A DNA stretch of 64,000 nt from Gossypium raimondii. Lineage: Eukaryota; Streptophyta; Magnoliopsida; Malvales; Malvaceae. The stretch is taken from positions 50,377,733-50,441,732 of the forward strand of contig NC_068571.1 of NCBI RefSeq assembly GCF_025698545.1, given 5' to 3'. Within the stretch, counting starts at the first letter, position 1. Every line of letters begins with the position of its first letter. This document shows, in pieces, positions 47,308-58,290 of this stretch. Under the pieces are notes generated by a model. It had not been told where the DNA came from. It saw nothing but the letters and a program-made list of their open reading frames with translations, and did no database searches. The position numbers and the translations under genes were made by a program.

Positions 47308-48179
47308 TTAATCATCATCTTTCTCAGCAGCCCATAGATATCGAGCATATGATGCAAGGACATAGCTGCCATTCACAATCACAAGGATCCATTAAAAACC
47401 AAGAGATGATTCAAGGACCAAATCAAGAATTTTGTATTAAAGGGGTTTGAAATTATGATACCAATTATTTGGAGAAGCCTTAACAGCTCGATCAAAATAA
47501 GATTGAGCAAGAGCTTCATCGCCATGGTTAATCCATATTAAATCTCCATACAATGAAAGAATTTCCCCATCGTCTGGTTTCACAATAATTGCTTTCCCGC
47601 AATATTCTTCAGCTTTCAGAAGATCACCTTGTACCTAATCAAATCCAAAAAAAGAGAAAGGAATTAAACAATCAAATGAACAGAAAAAAGAAAAAGGGTT
47701 TAGATTCTTTTTGTTGTTTCATTTTCTGGGCCCGATTTGATTACCTCTTTTAAGAATTTAGCGTAGTTTGTGAGAAGAACAGTCTCTCCAGGGTAAGTTT
47801 TGATCATCTTCCGGTAATACTCATCCAATCTTTGTTTCCCTTGACCCCAATCTCCGAACCTATCTACTCCGCCGCCGCCGCCGCCTCCATTGTCATCACC
47901 ACCATCATCAACGTCACCAAGAAGGGAGAGTTGTGGGAAAGTAAAAATTTCTTCTTTGACCGTATTGGGAGACCCCATTGAACTTGTAGGTAGCTTTTGC
48001 CTATTGGAAATAACAATCTGCCTCATGTTCCCATCCGACGACGCTCGTTGGATTTTGTTGATGGGGGAGGACGTCAGAGAAATGGGTATTGATGGGATCC
48101 GGTGACCGGAGTCAACCGCCGGCGAGCTCTGAGGTATATACGTTTTGAGGATAGGTGTGGATGAGCTTCGTAGAAGCAT
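47308..48179 (-). CDS. small TPR-like superfamily protein (At4g32340 type)
   Basis: Three minus-strand exons, 48179-47745, 47634-47462 and 47365-47308, join in frame to 221 residues with GT/AG junctions. The N-terminal 90 residues are Ser/Pro-rich (MLLRSSSTPILKTYIPQ), a pattern shared with plant relatives of this family and compatible with an organellar transit peptide, though that is not established. An Asp/Gly tract (DDGGDDNGGGGGGG) occupies about 91-104. From about 112 to the end are TPR-type helices: YYRKMIKTYPGETVLLTNYA, LKAEEYCGKAIIVKPDDGEI and ARYLWAAEKDDD at the C-terminus. TPR domains mediate protein contacts. The specific partner is unknown. Neighbours on both sides match the At4g32 syntenic block. 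Confidence 0.85.
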
Positions 48180-48534
48180 TTCTTGGCTTGTTTTGAAGGT
48201 GTTCGTGTCTCTGGGAACCCTTTTCCGGGGAGTGTTTCAGAGAATGAAAGTACAGCAAAAAAGAAAGATATGTGTTTTTCTGTTCAAGGTTGAGGAGAGG
48301 AGACAGACAGGGAAATGCATGAACTAAAGATTGTGTGAAGTCTGATATAGACATATTCCATGGTAAGATAGGAAGGTAGGAAAAAAAAGAGAAATGGAAA
48401 AACAGGCAAAACTGTAAAAACGGCGGAGAAGAGTCTAAACCATTGACTTTTGGCTCGTGTTTTATGGCACTTGTCTTCCATGTAAACTACCACTACTTTT
48501 GTCGTATCGATGACGGTCCGAATTTTTATATAGG
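48180..48534. other. 5' flank of the TPR gene
   Basis: Promoter and leader side of the minus-strand gene. No sharp TATA element was identified. Confidence 0.4.
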
Positions 48535-48895
48535 TTTAATTACTTATTTAGACCTTCAACTTAAAAAAAACTATTTTAGCTATTTATTTAATTGTCTTTT
48601 TTTAGCTATTTATTTATATGGACATACACGTGAATTATCATGTGGATGACATGTCAGCATTTAATTAAAGTTTTTAAAATTTTAAAATTTTAAAAATTAT
48701 AAGAACTATTTTTTAAAATTAATTAAATGTTTGCATGTCATCCACGTGTATGTTACATTATCAAAGTTAACAAATGTTAACTTTTTCATTTATTTTGAGA
48801 TGATTTGATAAAAATATAAATTTAAAGATTAAAAAAAGATAAAAATTGAATTAAGTTGGAAGACCAAAAGATCATTAAGTAAAGCATATGCTATT
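48535..48895. mobile_element. foldback MITE-like element
   Basis: The inverted arms meet around 'catgtggatgacatgtcag' / 'gcatgtcatccacgtgta', with paired 'catttaattaa' / 'ttaattaaatg' words. The outer parts pair loosely (acttatttagaccttcaact / agttggaagaccaaa). Related to 26140-26530. Confidence 0.6.
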
Positions 48896-49138
48896 TTTTT
48901 TTAATTTTCTTTTTGTCGTGACAAAGAAGAAAAAGCATAGGCAGATGTGATGATGTTAACATTCTAAAACTCAGGCAGAAGGCACTAGGTCTAATTGCAA
49001 AAGTTGAGGACATATGTGTAAATACTCATTAGCAGCAGGTTTTCGGAATGCTATCCGACAACAAACAAATTGGTTTGGTTAATTACAAGATTGTTCCTTT
49101 GTAAAGGAGAAAAAGAATGCAGGGATTATCTATTTTTG

Positions 49139-49346
49139 ATAATGGCTTGGATGGACAGTGTAATACGGTGCGTTTAGTTTACTTTTTGTTTTACGCTATA
49201 GTATCGTTTTAGTATCTAATCTCACCGTCACCGTTGTTTTTACACGTACTGTTAGTAAACGCACTGCTCATTTAAACTCATCTTAAGATAAAATGTAAAC
49301 TAAATGCACCGCACCGCACTCCATTGTCTATCTAAACCCACCCTTA
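49139..49346. mobile_element. MITE, third copy of the 'ctcaccg' family
   Basis: The right end 'tatctaaacccaccctta' inverts to the left 'taatggcttggatggac' with some mismatches. The interior 'tagtatctaatctcaccg' is shared with 30346-30667. It is about 208 bp, older than the 30.5-kb copy. Confidence 0.65.
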
Positions 49347-50193
49347 AGAAGTTGTTTATGAATTCTGTACACAATAGACCAACATTTTTTGTTCTCATGA
49401 ACGTCACAAACAGCACAGGGTTTCAAGGAAAATTAGATCCATCGGATGGCAATCCATAAGGATATATAAAAAGAGTATACATGGGTTTACTATAGATGTA
49501 TGGCCTTGGGCATTAGGGTGAGGAAAGAGAAAGAGAAGCTATTTGTGTTAATTTTTATATATGTTCAGAATATTTAGTTATAAATATATATATATATATA
49601 TATTTATACATTAATAATTTATTCATATTGTGTTTGGTGTATTTTGTAAGTTGTTTTGTAATTATTTATCTTATGTTGTGTTTAAATCATGTATTAATTA
49701 TTTAATTCTTGTGTTTAGTTTATTATCATAATTCAATTTAAAGAAAAGTGATGTGTTCCTGCACTTGATCTATAATGATTTGATTTTTAATTAATTTAAA
49801 AACTTATTTTAGTAATTGAAACTTAAAAAATATATATTTTATTACGTAATTATTTTAATTTTAATGTTAAAATTTTTATTTAAATAGATTGAAGGCTGCT
49901 TTAAAATTTTCATTACATGGTTGACTGGTTACAGACTACAGTTGAAGGCAAAATTCAACCAGCAAAACTTAGTCATGGCAGACTATATAAACTGCTGCCA
50001 TGGCCAATGCCCCTGAAAGCTCCTTGAACTGCCGAAAGCAAAGGAACCAAAACTACGATGACTCCAGACTTTCAATCCACCATAGAGGAAAACAAATTGC
50101 TGTTATGTACCTAACCGCGGTACTTATAGCTGATGGACCCAAAACTCAAACAAACTGCTGCTGCTCAAAAGGAAGGGATCTATATCCATTAAT
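49347..50193. other. spacer, (TA)n tract, and EBF 3' UTR
   Basis: A (TA)n tract lies at 49583-49603. From about 49990 to 50193 the minus strand is probably the 3' UTR of the EBF gene. It holds several TTTG-type words (CAGTTTGTTTGAGTTTTGG, GCAATTTGTTTTCC). The frame at 50000-50386 is antisense and not called. Confidence 0.45.
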
Positions 50194-52035
50194 TCAGAAA
50201 AGGATATTACATCTCCATAACTGTTGCACAAGCAGGTCAATTGCACTGCGGCTGATTGCCTTGCATTGCTGTAGGTTTAACCCCAAGAGGGTCTTACCCA
50301 AATTTCTGAGTGAAGGCAAGCTCTTGTCCGAGACCATAGAGCATCCAGACACAGAGAGGATCTGCACATTGATCAGATCAGAATGAGCCAGAGCTGCAAT
50401 TCCAGAATCAGTGATAGCACACTTGGAGACATCAAGATCACCGAGTAACCGACAGTTCTCTGCAATTGCAAACAAACTAGCATCACTGATCTTACAACCG
50501 TCAAGATTCAGCGTTTCCAGAGTCCACCTGTGCAAATTTGTCAACCTACAAACACCTTTGTCACTCAAATTTACACAATCTTTTAGGTTAACCTTAACAA
50601 GACCAGCATTACGACTCTTAAGCAATTGGAGAAACCCTGCATCTGTTATTCCATGAAGCCCTCTCAACTCCACATGCTGCAGTTGAGGGCACAACTTCCC
50701 CATCACAGCCAAGCTAGAATCACTAAAACCAGGGCAGTTACGGATGGAAAGTGATTGAAGGGATTCACAAGGGGACAGAGGAGGCAATCCTGTGGTTAGG
50801 TCCATAACACCTAAGCAGTTCACAAGAGAAATAACTTTCAACTTTGCACTGCAGTTGAGAAGAGAACAAAAGAGCCCAATTTGGGTAATTCTGTGACAGT
50901 CCTCCAGCTGCAAGCTTTCTAGTGAACCAGCTACTTTGGCAAAAGATACCAACCCCTTATCCGACAACAAATCACATTTAAAGATGTAGAACTGCTTCAA
51001 ATTCACACAACCCTTTCCAACAGCTTCAAGTCCCCGATCTGTCAAACCAAGGCAGGATGCAATTGTGAAAGACTTCAATTTTTGTAGTCCTTGACTATTA
51101 CCCATTATCCAGAAACCCTTGTCACTCACATTTGGGAGGCTAGTGAGAGAAAGGTCTGTCACTGACTTGCCATAGTGTCCAATAACAGAAAACATCTCAT
51201 CAGTGATATTCAAGGCCTGTAGCTTTAATTTTGTGAGGGAATAAGAGGCTGAAGACAACAAGCTTGCAACTCCTTGATCTCCAACAAGGGGGCAGTTTTT
51301 GATTGAAACAGATTTTAAATTGGGACAGTAGCATGCTAAAGCTAGGAGACCTTCATTTCCAACGTTGGCACAACTCTCAATGGTCAGATCATTCAATTTA
51401 GGACAGCCCTTCGCAATGGCGAGCAAAGACTTGTCAGTAACTGCAGGACAGTGGCAAAGGTCAAGCGTTACTAGCCGGTGACACCCATTGGCAATCTCAC
51501 ACAGACCATCTCCAATAGAAGACAAGTTCCACAAGGAAAGAACTCTTAAAGAAGGGCATCCACGGGAAATGGCCCTGAGGCCAACAGTAGTTACTCTATT
51601 CCAGGAATTGCTACCTCGAATAAAAAGCTTGCCTAATCCTCCACGACTAGCAGTTCCGACGGCAATAGCAGCAAGTCCACCGTCTGTTGCTTTCTTCCCT
51701 TCCAAATTCCTTGTGAAGTATCCGTCACTGTCAACATCATTATGTTCAACCTCAGAAACAATTCCAACCTTCTTATTAGTACTCTCATCCTTGGGATTCA
51801 AAGCGTGGATGATGTTGTTGTCACGGATTTCATATTTGCAGATGTTGCTTACAAGTATAAGCCAACGCTTGGAAACACAAGCGCAGGAACTCCTCTCTCG
51901 GCCACCACGTAACCATCTGAAGATTTCAAATAAGCATTCATCAGGGAGAACCTCAATTGATGGTTTCTTCTGCTCAAACTTCTCTCCAGAGGCACTGGTG
52001 CGAGACCTCTTGCTAAGAGGAAAATAGACATCCAT
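50194..52035 (-). CDS. EBF: EIN3-binding F-box protein
   Basis: From the first in-frame ATG at 52035 the exon codes 613 residues (Arabidopsis EBF1 has about 628). The F-box lies at about 27-65 (SIEVLPDECLFEIFRWL, CACVSKRWLILVSNI). From about 130 to the end run roughly 18 Cys-type leucine-rich repeats (for example CPALRVLSLWN-like units and CHRLVTLDLCHCPAVTDKSL). The end QQLWRCNILF fits the family. EBF is the SCF subunit that binds EIN3/EIL1 for degradation and so limits ethylene response. The open frame continues 5' of the ATG as EALLFLFLQHH after a TAG acceptor at 52069, matching the position where other EBFs have an upstream exon. The usual exon 1 (MSKVFSF-like) was not found. Confidence 0.93.
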   Translation of the reverse strand: MDVYFPLSKRSRTSASGEKFEQKKPSIEVLPDECLFEIFRWLRGGRERSSCACVSKRWLILVSNICKYEIRDNNIIHALNPKDESTNKKVGIVSEVEHNDVDSDGYFTRNLEGKKATDGGLAAIAVGTASRGGLGKLFIRGSNSWNRVTTVGLRAISRGCPSLRVLSLWNLSSIGDGLCEIANGCHRLVTLDLCHCPAVTDKSLLAIAKGCPKLNDLTIESCANVGNEGLLALACYCPNLKSVSIKNCPLVGDQGVASLLSSASYSLTKLKLQALNITDEMFSVIGHYGKSVTDLSLTSLPNVSDKGFWIMGNSQGLQKLKSFTIASCLGLTDRGLEAVGKGCVNLKQFYIFKCDLLSDKGLVSFAKVAGSLESLQLEDCHRITQIGLFCSLLNCSAKLKVISLVNCLGVMDLTTGLPPLSPCESLQSLSIRNCPGFSDSSLAVMGKLCPQLQHVELRGLHGITDAGFLQLLKSRNAGLVKVNLKDCVNLSDKGVCRLTNLHRWTLETLNLDGCKISDASLFAIAENCRLLGDLDVSKCAITDSGIAALAHSDLINVQILSVSGCSMVSDKSLPSLRNLGKTLLGLNLQQCKAISRSAIDLLVQQLWRCNILF

Positions 52036-53129
52036 ATGATGTTGAAGGAACAAAAAGAGAAGCGCCTCCTACGTTCTATTTTGCAATATTAATAAAAATC
52101 AGTAACCCAAGTTGCTTCAAAAATAATCTCAGAAATCTAAGATTTGTCTGTATAATAAAAATGCATACAACTGAATCTTATCTCATCTATAAACCAAGTT
52201 CAACAAATCAAAGATACCCAGATTGGAAAACAGCTGAAAAAACAATATATACTCATAAGGCAATGATGGAAACTTGCAAACATGAACAGCTTACCACCTC
52301 CAAAGAGAGAAAAAAGAAGAGAGACCCAACAAAGAAGAAGGCTTAAACGTCACCATATGTAGCTTGAAAACATGAAAGAGATTGAAGCTAGAAAACTGGG
52401 GGGAAGGATATGAAAGATGGATGGCAATGAACAAGGGCTAGCTTTATGAGGAGAGGAGAAGATGCAATGTACCTTAATTCTCTCCCACCATTTCAATTAT
52501 GCTTACCGCCTTTTCTCGGTTTATTACTATAATTATTACCATGATCGATAATCTTATGATCGGTTGGTAAAATATTAAAATTAATTATAATAATTTTACC
52601 AAAAATCATTAATTATAATTATCATATATTATACAATGGTTACATACTTTTATATATTATCATAAAATATTAACTCAAATAGAAAGTGTTTTATTTTATT
52701 TAAATTTTATTAGACTCTAGTTATTAAATAAAATATGAGTTAAATATTTATAATTTTTAATAAATAATTTTCTAATTTTTTGAAAGAATTTAATAATTAA
52801 TTTCTAATTGGTAATTAAATGATAAAAATTAAAATTAAGGTTTAAAATTATATATTAAAATTATATCTCAAAATACACAAACATGATATTATGTTGTCTT
52901 GAAGATTTTCTTTTGCTGAAACTTGTGAAAATAAATTAATATTTTTAGAAAATATTTATTAATAAATTGATTGAAATTTGAAACTTTTAAGTGATTAAAG
53001 GATTTTACTATTTTCTCCCTTTGGTTCATCTATTCGGGAAAAGAGTAAAGTGCATATGTGAATCGGTTTCTTGCTATCTATCTATCTATCTATTATTATT
53101 ATGTAAGTTAGAACAGTATTTGAAATTTG
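52036..53129. other. 5' side of EBF and intergenic spacer
   Basis: The stretch to about 52480 probably contains leader sequence of EBF. A plausible donor, GAGGTG|GTAAGC (minus, 52295), exists but does not give an in-frame coding exon. The rest is AT-rich, with a (CTAT)n tract at 53074-53100. Confidence 0.45.
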
Positions 53130-53530
53130 ATATTTAGAGTTGCTATTGTACTCAGTGATCGGTGTTGAAACTATCAAATAAAAATTCCTACGATAAAATA
53201 ACTCTAAATAATAGTAAAGAGTAGTAGGGTCGAATCCATAGAGATTGATTATTGTTATCTAATTTTGTTTTTTTCTTGTGAACATGATTTTTGTCGTGGC
53301 AATGGTCGTGTCCACAACTCAAAACGAACTTGTTGAAAAATAAATAAATAAAATAAATTAGGGGAGTTGAAAATATTTAGAAATTAAATAAGTGAGATAG
53401 TAGAAATAAACAATTATATTAATCGAAAATAAAATTACATAAGAAAGTGGATTTGAATTTTGTAAATAGAAATATAAAGCCTTAGTTATAGCGATAAAAA
53501 TGTCCTAACCGCTAATTCTTCTTTTCAGTA
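53130..53530 (-). mobile_element. gypsy-type LTR fragment
   Basis: The wording 'agtagggtcgaatccataga' inverts to the familiar closing phrase of plant gypsy LTRs, the same class as at 34620-35640 but on the other strand. Ends are not defined, no coding part. Confidence 0.4.
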
Positions 53531-53960
53531 GCATTAAACTATTGGAAATGGATAATATCCATGTTTCATACAATCTTTTCGACATCTCATCTTTAGAAAA
53601 GAAAGAGTCTTGTCTTCTCTAAAATAATTGTGTATTAATTTGGAATATCAAAATCAAAAGGTTTAAAGATTTTAGGATATCAATGGATTCAAATATGCTT
53701 ATGAATTTAAAATTTTTATTCTTGATAATCTAATATGACAAATTTTGATTTATCAAATATTATATAAGAGTATAGTTGTAGACACCAAATTAGAAATGCA
53801 ACAACAGATGAATTTTGGATTCAACAATAGGATAATAACAGTTTTAAATTTTTATTTGGAAAGGATTTGCAAGGGATGCATGGCCTTTCTCAGGAACAGT
53901 ATGCATTACATTGTTGATTAACAATTATTTTCATTATTACAAGTTCATGTATGAAACCAG
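53531..53960. other. spacer and PLD 3' UTR
   Basis: Nothing recognised. The last 100 bases or so are probably 3' UTR of the minus-strand PLD gene. Confidence 0.4.
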
Positions 53961-56900
53961 CTAGGTGGTTAAGAGGGTAAGAACGTAATCAGATTTGATG
54001 CCAGGGATAGATTTGGATTTGGTGCCTAGGATACGAGCTTTCGTGTCCGGGAAAAACTCCATGTTCGGCAACGTCGTAATGGCTCCGGTGTCGCTGATTT
54101 CGATCGGATATCGAAGCAGGTGACCAGGCAGATCTTGAACCACTGCATCGCTTGAATACTCATTCCATAGCTCCTCCGCTAAGGAATTGACTGTCTGAAC
54201 ACATTGTAGACTCTCTGGATGCTCGAAAATGGTGTGTGGTCTTGGAAGTCCAAGGTGCTCCCACCACAATGCCATTCGGAAACCGTAGATTTGACCCTTG
54301 GCTCGTTGGCGATCGGTTGCTATATGAAACGGTTGAAATGCTCCCATGGCAATCTCAGTGTCTCTCCCACCATCCATTGATCTCTGGTTGATGTTGGCTG
54401 ATCCAATTATGATGTATTCATCATCCACTGCAACAACAAAAATTGAACACAACTACGAGTTTAATGGTAAGCTAAAGCTTTATTTTACATTAATGATTAG
54501 CACGATTCATGGCGTTACCAATCATCATTTTCGCGTGAACGTAGATCATGAAACGTCGCGACTGCTGAGCTCTAGCGTAATCTGAATTAGGATCCGGTTT
54601 CTCAGGAGGTACATATTCTCTAGATTTTGTGGTCTCCTTGTTTCCAAGGCAGAAAAATGTCAAATAGTCCCTGGGATTTGCATTCAGTCCCTTTTTTTTA
54701 AGAGCTTCAGTAATATCAGTGTACATCATCTCCATTGTTCTCCTTTGCCAATCTAAAATTGCTTGAACGGATTCACTCTCAGGTATACCTTCAGGCCACA
54801 TTGGGATCACTATGTAGACAGTGAACCTTTCTCCAGCTTCAATTTTGCTCACAATTTTCAGTGAAAGCTCCTTTGGTATGAGATGCAAAGCACCAATGTC
54901 GTCCACCTTGATACCTTGTGATTTCCAGGCAAATGAGCTTCCCAAGAAATACTGATTCTCAATATAAATGAAATTCTTCGCCCTTCGGATAGCATTGATA
55001 TAAGCATCTTGGATGCTTCGATCAATGGTTACGTTTTTTCCGCTTACGAGACCGATTTTGGCGGCTTCATTGGGTTCTTCAGGGAATCCAGCAGCTGCCC
55101 CACCATCAATGGATCTGAATATCTGAACGTTCCATGTTTCAGGGTCGTTCCATGATGTCAATGGCGACGGTTGAATCACCATTTCATCGAGCTTGGTTCG
55201 CGGGATCAGGATATCGGTCCCAACTTGCTTTTGCCATCGCTGCTCGAAATTGTACAACACGTCCCAAGCAACTGGACCTTCTAGCTTGCAATGGATATCA
55301 TGCCAAGGTTCCCTCGGACCACCCTTCTTGATCGAAGAACCAGCAAAATTCGGCTGATGGAAATCGTCATGATGGACCGTCCCTAGAGTACTAAACAGGG
55401 GATGCTCTTGTGTATCGTATCTCCCGTCGCAAAGATCAATACCGCCGACAAAACTAACTACCGTCCGCTTTCCGGACCTTTCGCTTGGCAATTCGCCGTC
55501 GACGACCACCGTCTTCTGATGGTGAGTAAACATGGTGTTTATATCACTTTCCTGAACAATACTTTCATCATGATCAGGTTTCCGAGGACATAAAACACAA
55601 TGCACATTAGTACCCTTGAAGACATTAGCGGTTTCTTCATCATGAGTTGCCATTAAACCATCCTTCTTCAGCTCCTTAACCGAAGTTCTATCATCCCAAA
55701 CAAGCATAAGAACCGTCACACCTTGTTTAGCCTTTTCTTTGAGAAGCTCTCCGAGTGTTAGGTCGCCACCAGGCTTCGGCCGTCTCGGGTCCCGTATCAA
55801 GGTTATCTTGGTGTATACAGACCACCCGGTTATATATATAAAATGTTTGGCATTGTCTATTGCATCAAAGATGTCTTCCCAGCATCTATGAACCTGATAG
55901 CGCTCACCTCCAGCCAAAAACACCGGTTGGGAATCATCTTCAGTATGAGCATCTTTGTAAAGTGTAACTTTGCAGCCTTGTCGTTGAGCAAAGTAAGTGT
56001 AGGGAACTCCATTAAAATCTCGGTTTTTGATCCCTCGAGACCAATGAGCATCTTGGGTGACATTGAAGAACTGGAGGTGAACATGGATCTTGGAATCTCC
56101 ATGAATGGGAACATGGTTTTGGTCCAAGATGTTAACCCACCGGTCCACTATGTTCCCATTAATGATATCTTGAACTGGAACGTAAGCTCTGCCAATGAGT
56201 GTTGCACCAATAGGGTTAACATATTTGACTGTGAAGATGATGTGTGAGATTAAGTGTCCACAATAGATGCGGAAACTCTCGTTCCATGGAGATGCTTGGC
56301 CTTCATTTTTTACCATTCTGGTCCTTGCCGCCCTTGCCTTATCTAGATCAACTGTTGCATATATTTTTGAATCAGTGATCTGCAAAACAATTCGGAGATA
56401 TTAAGAGGGAAAAAGATCAACAAAGTTGCGTAACTCAAAATATATATATATAAAGGTTGAGATTGTATAGGGGTAGCTACTGATTGGCATAGCACGAGTC
56501 TCTTAAGCTGGGCCAGCAATATTTTCCCTTTATCCAATAGTCCAACATCCTTCAAAATCCAACAAATACAAAAACATTATATGTTTAGAATTTACCAATT
56601 TTGGTTGAATGGGCAATTGTATATATAAAGTTTGATTTTGTGTAATTTTATATTAGAATTTTTATTTTTTTTATTTTTATAAATTATTAACACAATTATT
56701 AATATAACATCATTTTATGTTTATTTATTGCATATACATATAATTGTATTTCTCCCATATAAAATAAACTGATGCATTTATTTCTTTAAATGAGCATGGT
56801 TGAATCAAAATTAAGATTTCATATATACATTTGAACCACAACCAAAAGTTTCATGTATATAATTATATCAAATTAAAGTTAATGTATCAAAAATGAGACA

Positions 56901-57583
56901 AAAATTAAGTATTAAAATGAGAAATTTCGATATAATTTAGGAGCCAAATTATATATAAAATCTTAAATTTAAAATATAAGAATTATAAATTAATTTAGGT
57001 ATAAAATCAATAAAATCAGATGAATCGAACTAAATCAATGGGTGGACTTAACTTTGCTTACTCAAAACATGAATAAAAATGAGAAATACTCTAATGATGA
57101 ATTTGGTTATGAGACTGAAAGAGCTAATGGCTTTGTTTCCCCATGTCTCTAGTTATACTAAATACATAACAATCACAATAATATGGGAAAAAGGAGATAA
57201 AGCAAAGTTGGAGACATGACAATGGAAAAAGGAGGTTCTATAAGAGAATTCATATATGTATCTACGTAAATATCTTTTATGCAATTGGTTTGTATAACAC
57301 ATTCCAAATATACCAAAGATAAATGCTTATTGATTTGATTTTTGGTGGTAAGAGAATTGTTTTTAATTGCATAACCTCATGGAGTTCTCACCATTTAAAT
57401 GCATGCAATGAAAAAGTTATGTTGTGAGCAAACGCAGAGATATCAATGTATATGTATGCAATGGTGACCATACTTAAAAGGGTCCTAATCATTTACCTTG
57501 CTGAGCAATCCTCCAGAGATCTTTAGTCTATCAATCTCATTTATGGTCACATTAAGTGTGCCATGCAGCAAATGTTGCTCCAT
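53961..57583 (-). CDS. PLDALPHA: phospholipase D alpha
   Basis: Three minus-strand exons, 57583-57497, 56379-54519 and 54427-53961, join exactly in frame to 804 residues (family about 810). Residues 1 to about 125 form the N-terminal C2 domain ([20 protein letters not shown], then [15 protein letters not shown]). Both catalytic HxKxxxxD motifs are complete: H316-K318-D323 (HHQKTVVVD) and H644-K646-D651 (HAKMMIVD), the second split by the last intron. The conserved [15 protein letters not shown] and [15 protein letters not shown] motifs and the C-terminal LPGHLLRYP are present. The enzyme hydrolyses phosphatidylcholine and similar lipids to phosphatidic acid, with Ca2+ needed for C2 binding. 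Next to an EBF gene, as PLDalpha3 (At5g25370) is next to EBF2 (At5g25350) in Arabidopsis by memory, so an alpha3-like orthologue is possible. The 1117-bp first intron follows codon 29. Confidence 0.95.
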
Positions 57584-57681
57584 TCTTGACCTGCAAATAT
57601 AACTCTTTATGATATTGCTTACGACTCTAATGAAAAGTTACTTGGAGACAATGTTGGGGGAAGAAAAAAGATGGTACCGAA

Positions 57682-57692
57682 CATATTTATAG
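57682..57692 (-). promoter_or_regulatory. TATA box of the PLD gene
   Basis: On the minus strand CTATAAATATG lies about 100 bases upstream of the ATG at 57583, a normal distance for a short leader. Confidence 0.5.
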
Positions 57693-58290
57693 TTAACAAA
57701 AAAGTGGGTTTCTCCATAAGAAATGTTTCTTGTTGAATGCATAGAGAAAGATTTACACGCAAGGGGAGTTTGGAAGTTAGAATAAGTTCCTGCCTTTGTT
57801 TCATGCAACTTTGGCATGGGGGAAGTGGCCAGCTTGACTAGGTAAAGATTCTAAATTATACGAGAGTAATAATAATTAATTATAGATCAGAATCAAACAT
57901 TGGGTAAGTCATCCTTTGCTTGATTAGAGAAAAGCTATGGTTCTCGACATTGGACATGTATATTATTTATTTCATTAACTTTTACAAATCCTAAAAATGC
58001 ATGTTTCAAAGATAAATATAGAATTCGGATATTCGAATCAACAAAGGTTTTTACTTTTTTTATTTTTAAATGTGAAAGATTATTAGGCTTGCATTGCACA
58101 AAAGAGAATGAAAGAAGCCCTTTTAGAAAATAAAGAGATACAACTTTTGAACTGGTAGCTTTAATGGGTAGATATGAGTAAAAATTGATTTTAATTCAAA
58201 AAATTAATTGTTTTAATTGGTTTTGTCGATTAGGATATCGATTTAGATGATTTGATCAGTCGATTGTTAATTTTTAACTGATAGAACCAA
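57693..58290. other. spacer upstream of PLD
   Basis: Promoter side of PLD, then AT-rich spacer. No gene seen. Confidence 0.4.

Noticed and set aside
51488-52027. 179-codon plus-strand frame opposite EBF
   Set aside because: Shadow of the EBF coding exon on the other strand.
52295-52356. Candidate EBF coding exon 1 (ATG at 52356, donor after 52295)
   Set aside because: It is 62 bases long and joins the next exon out of frame, and its product does not resemble EBF N-termini; at most a leader exon.
55843-56247. 134-codon plus-strand frame opposite PLD
   Set aside because: Shadow of the PLD coding exon.
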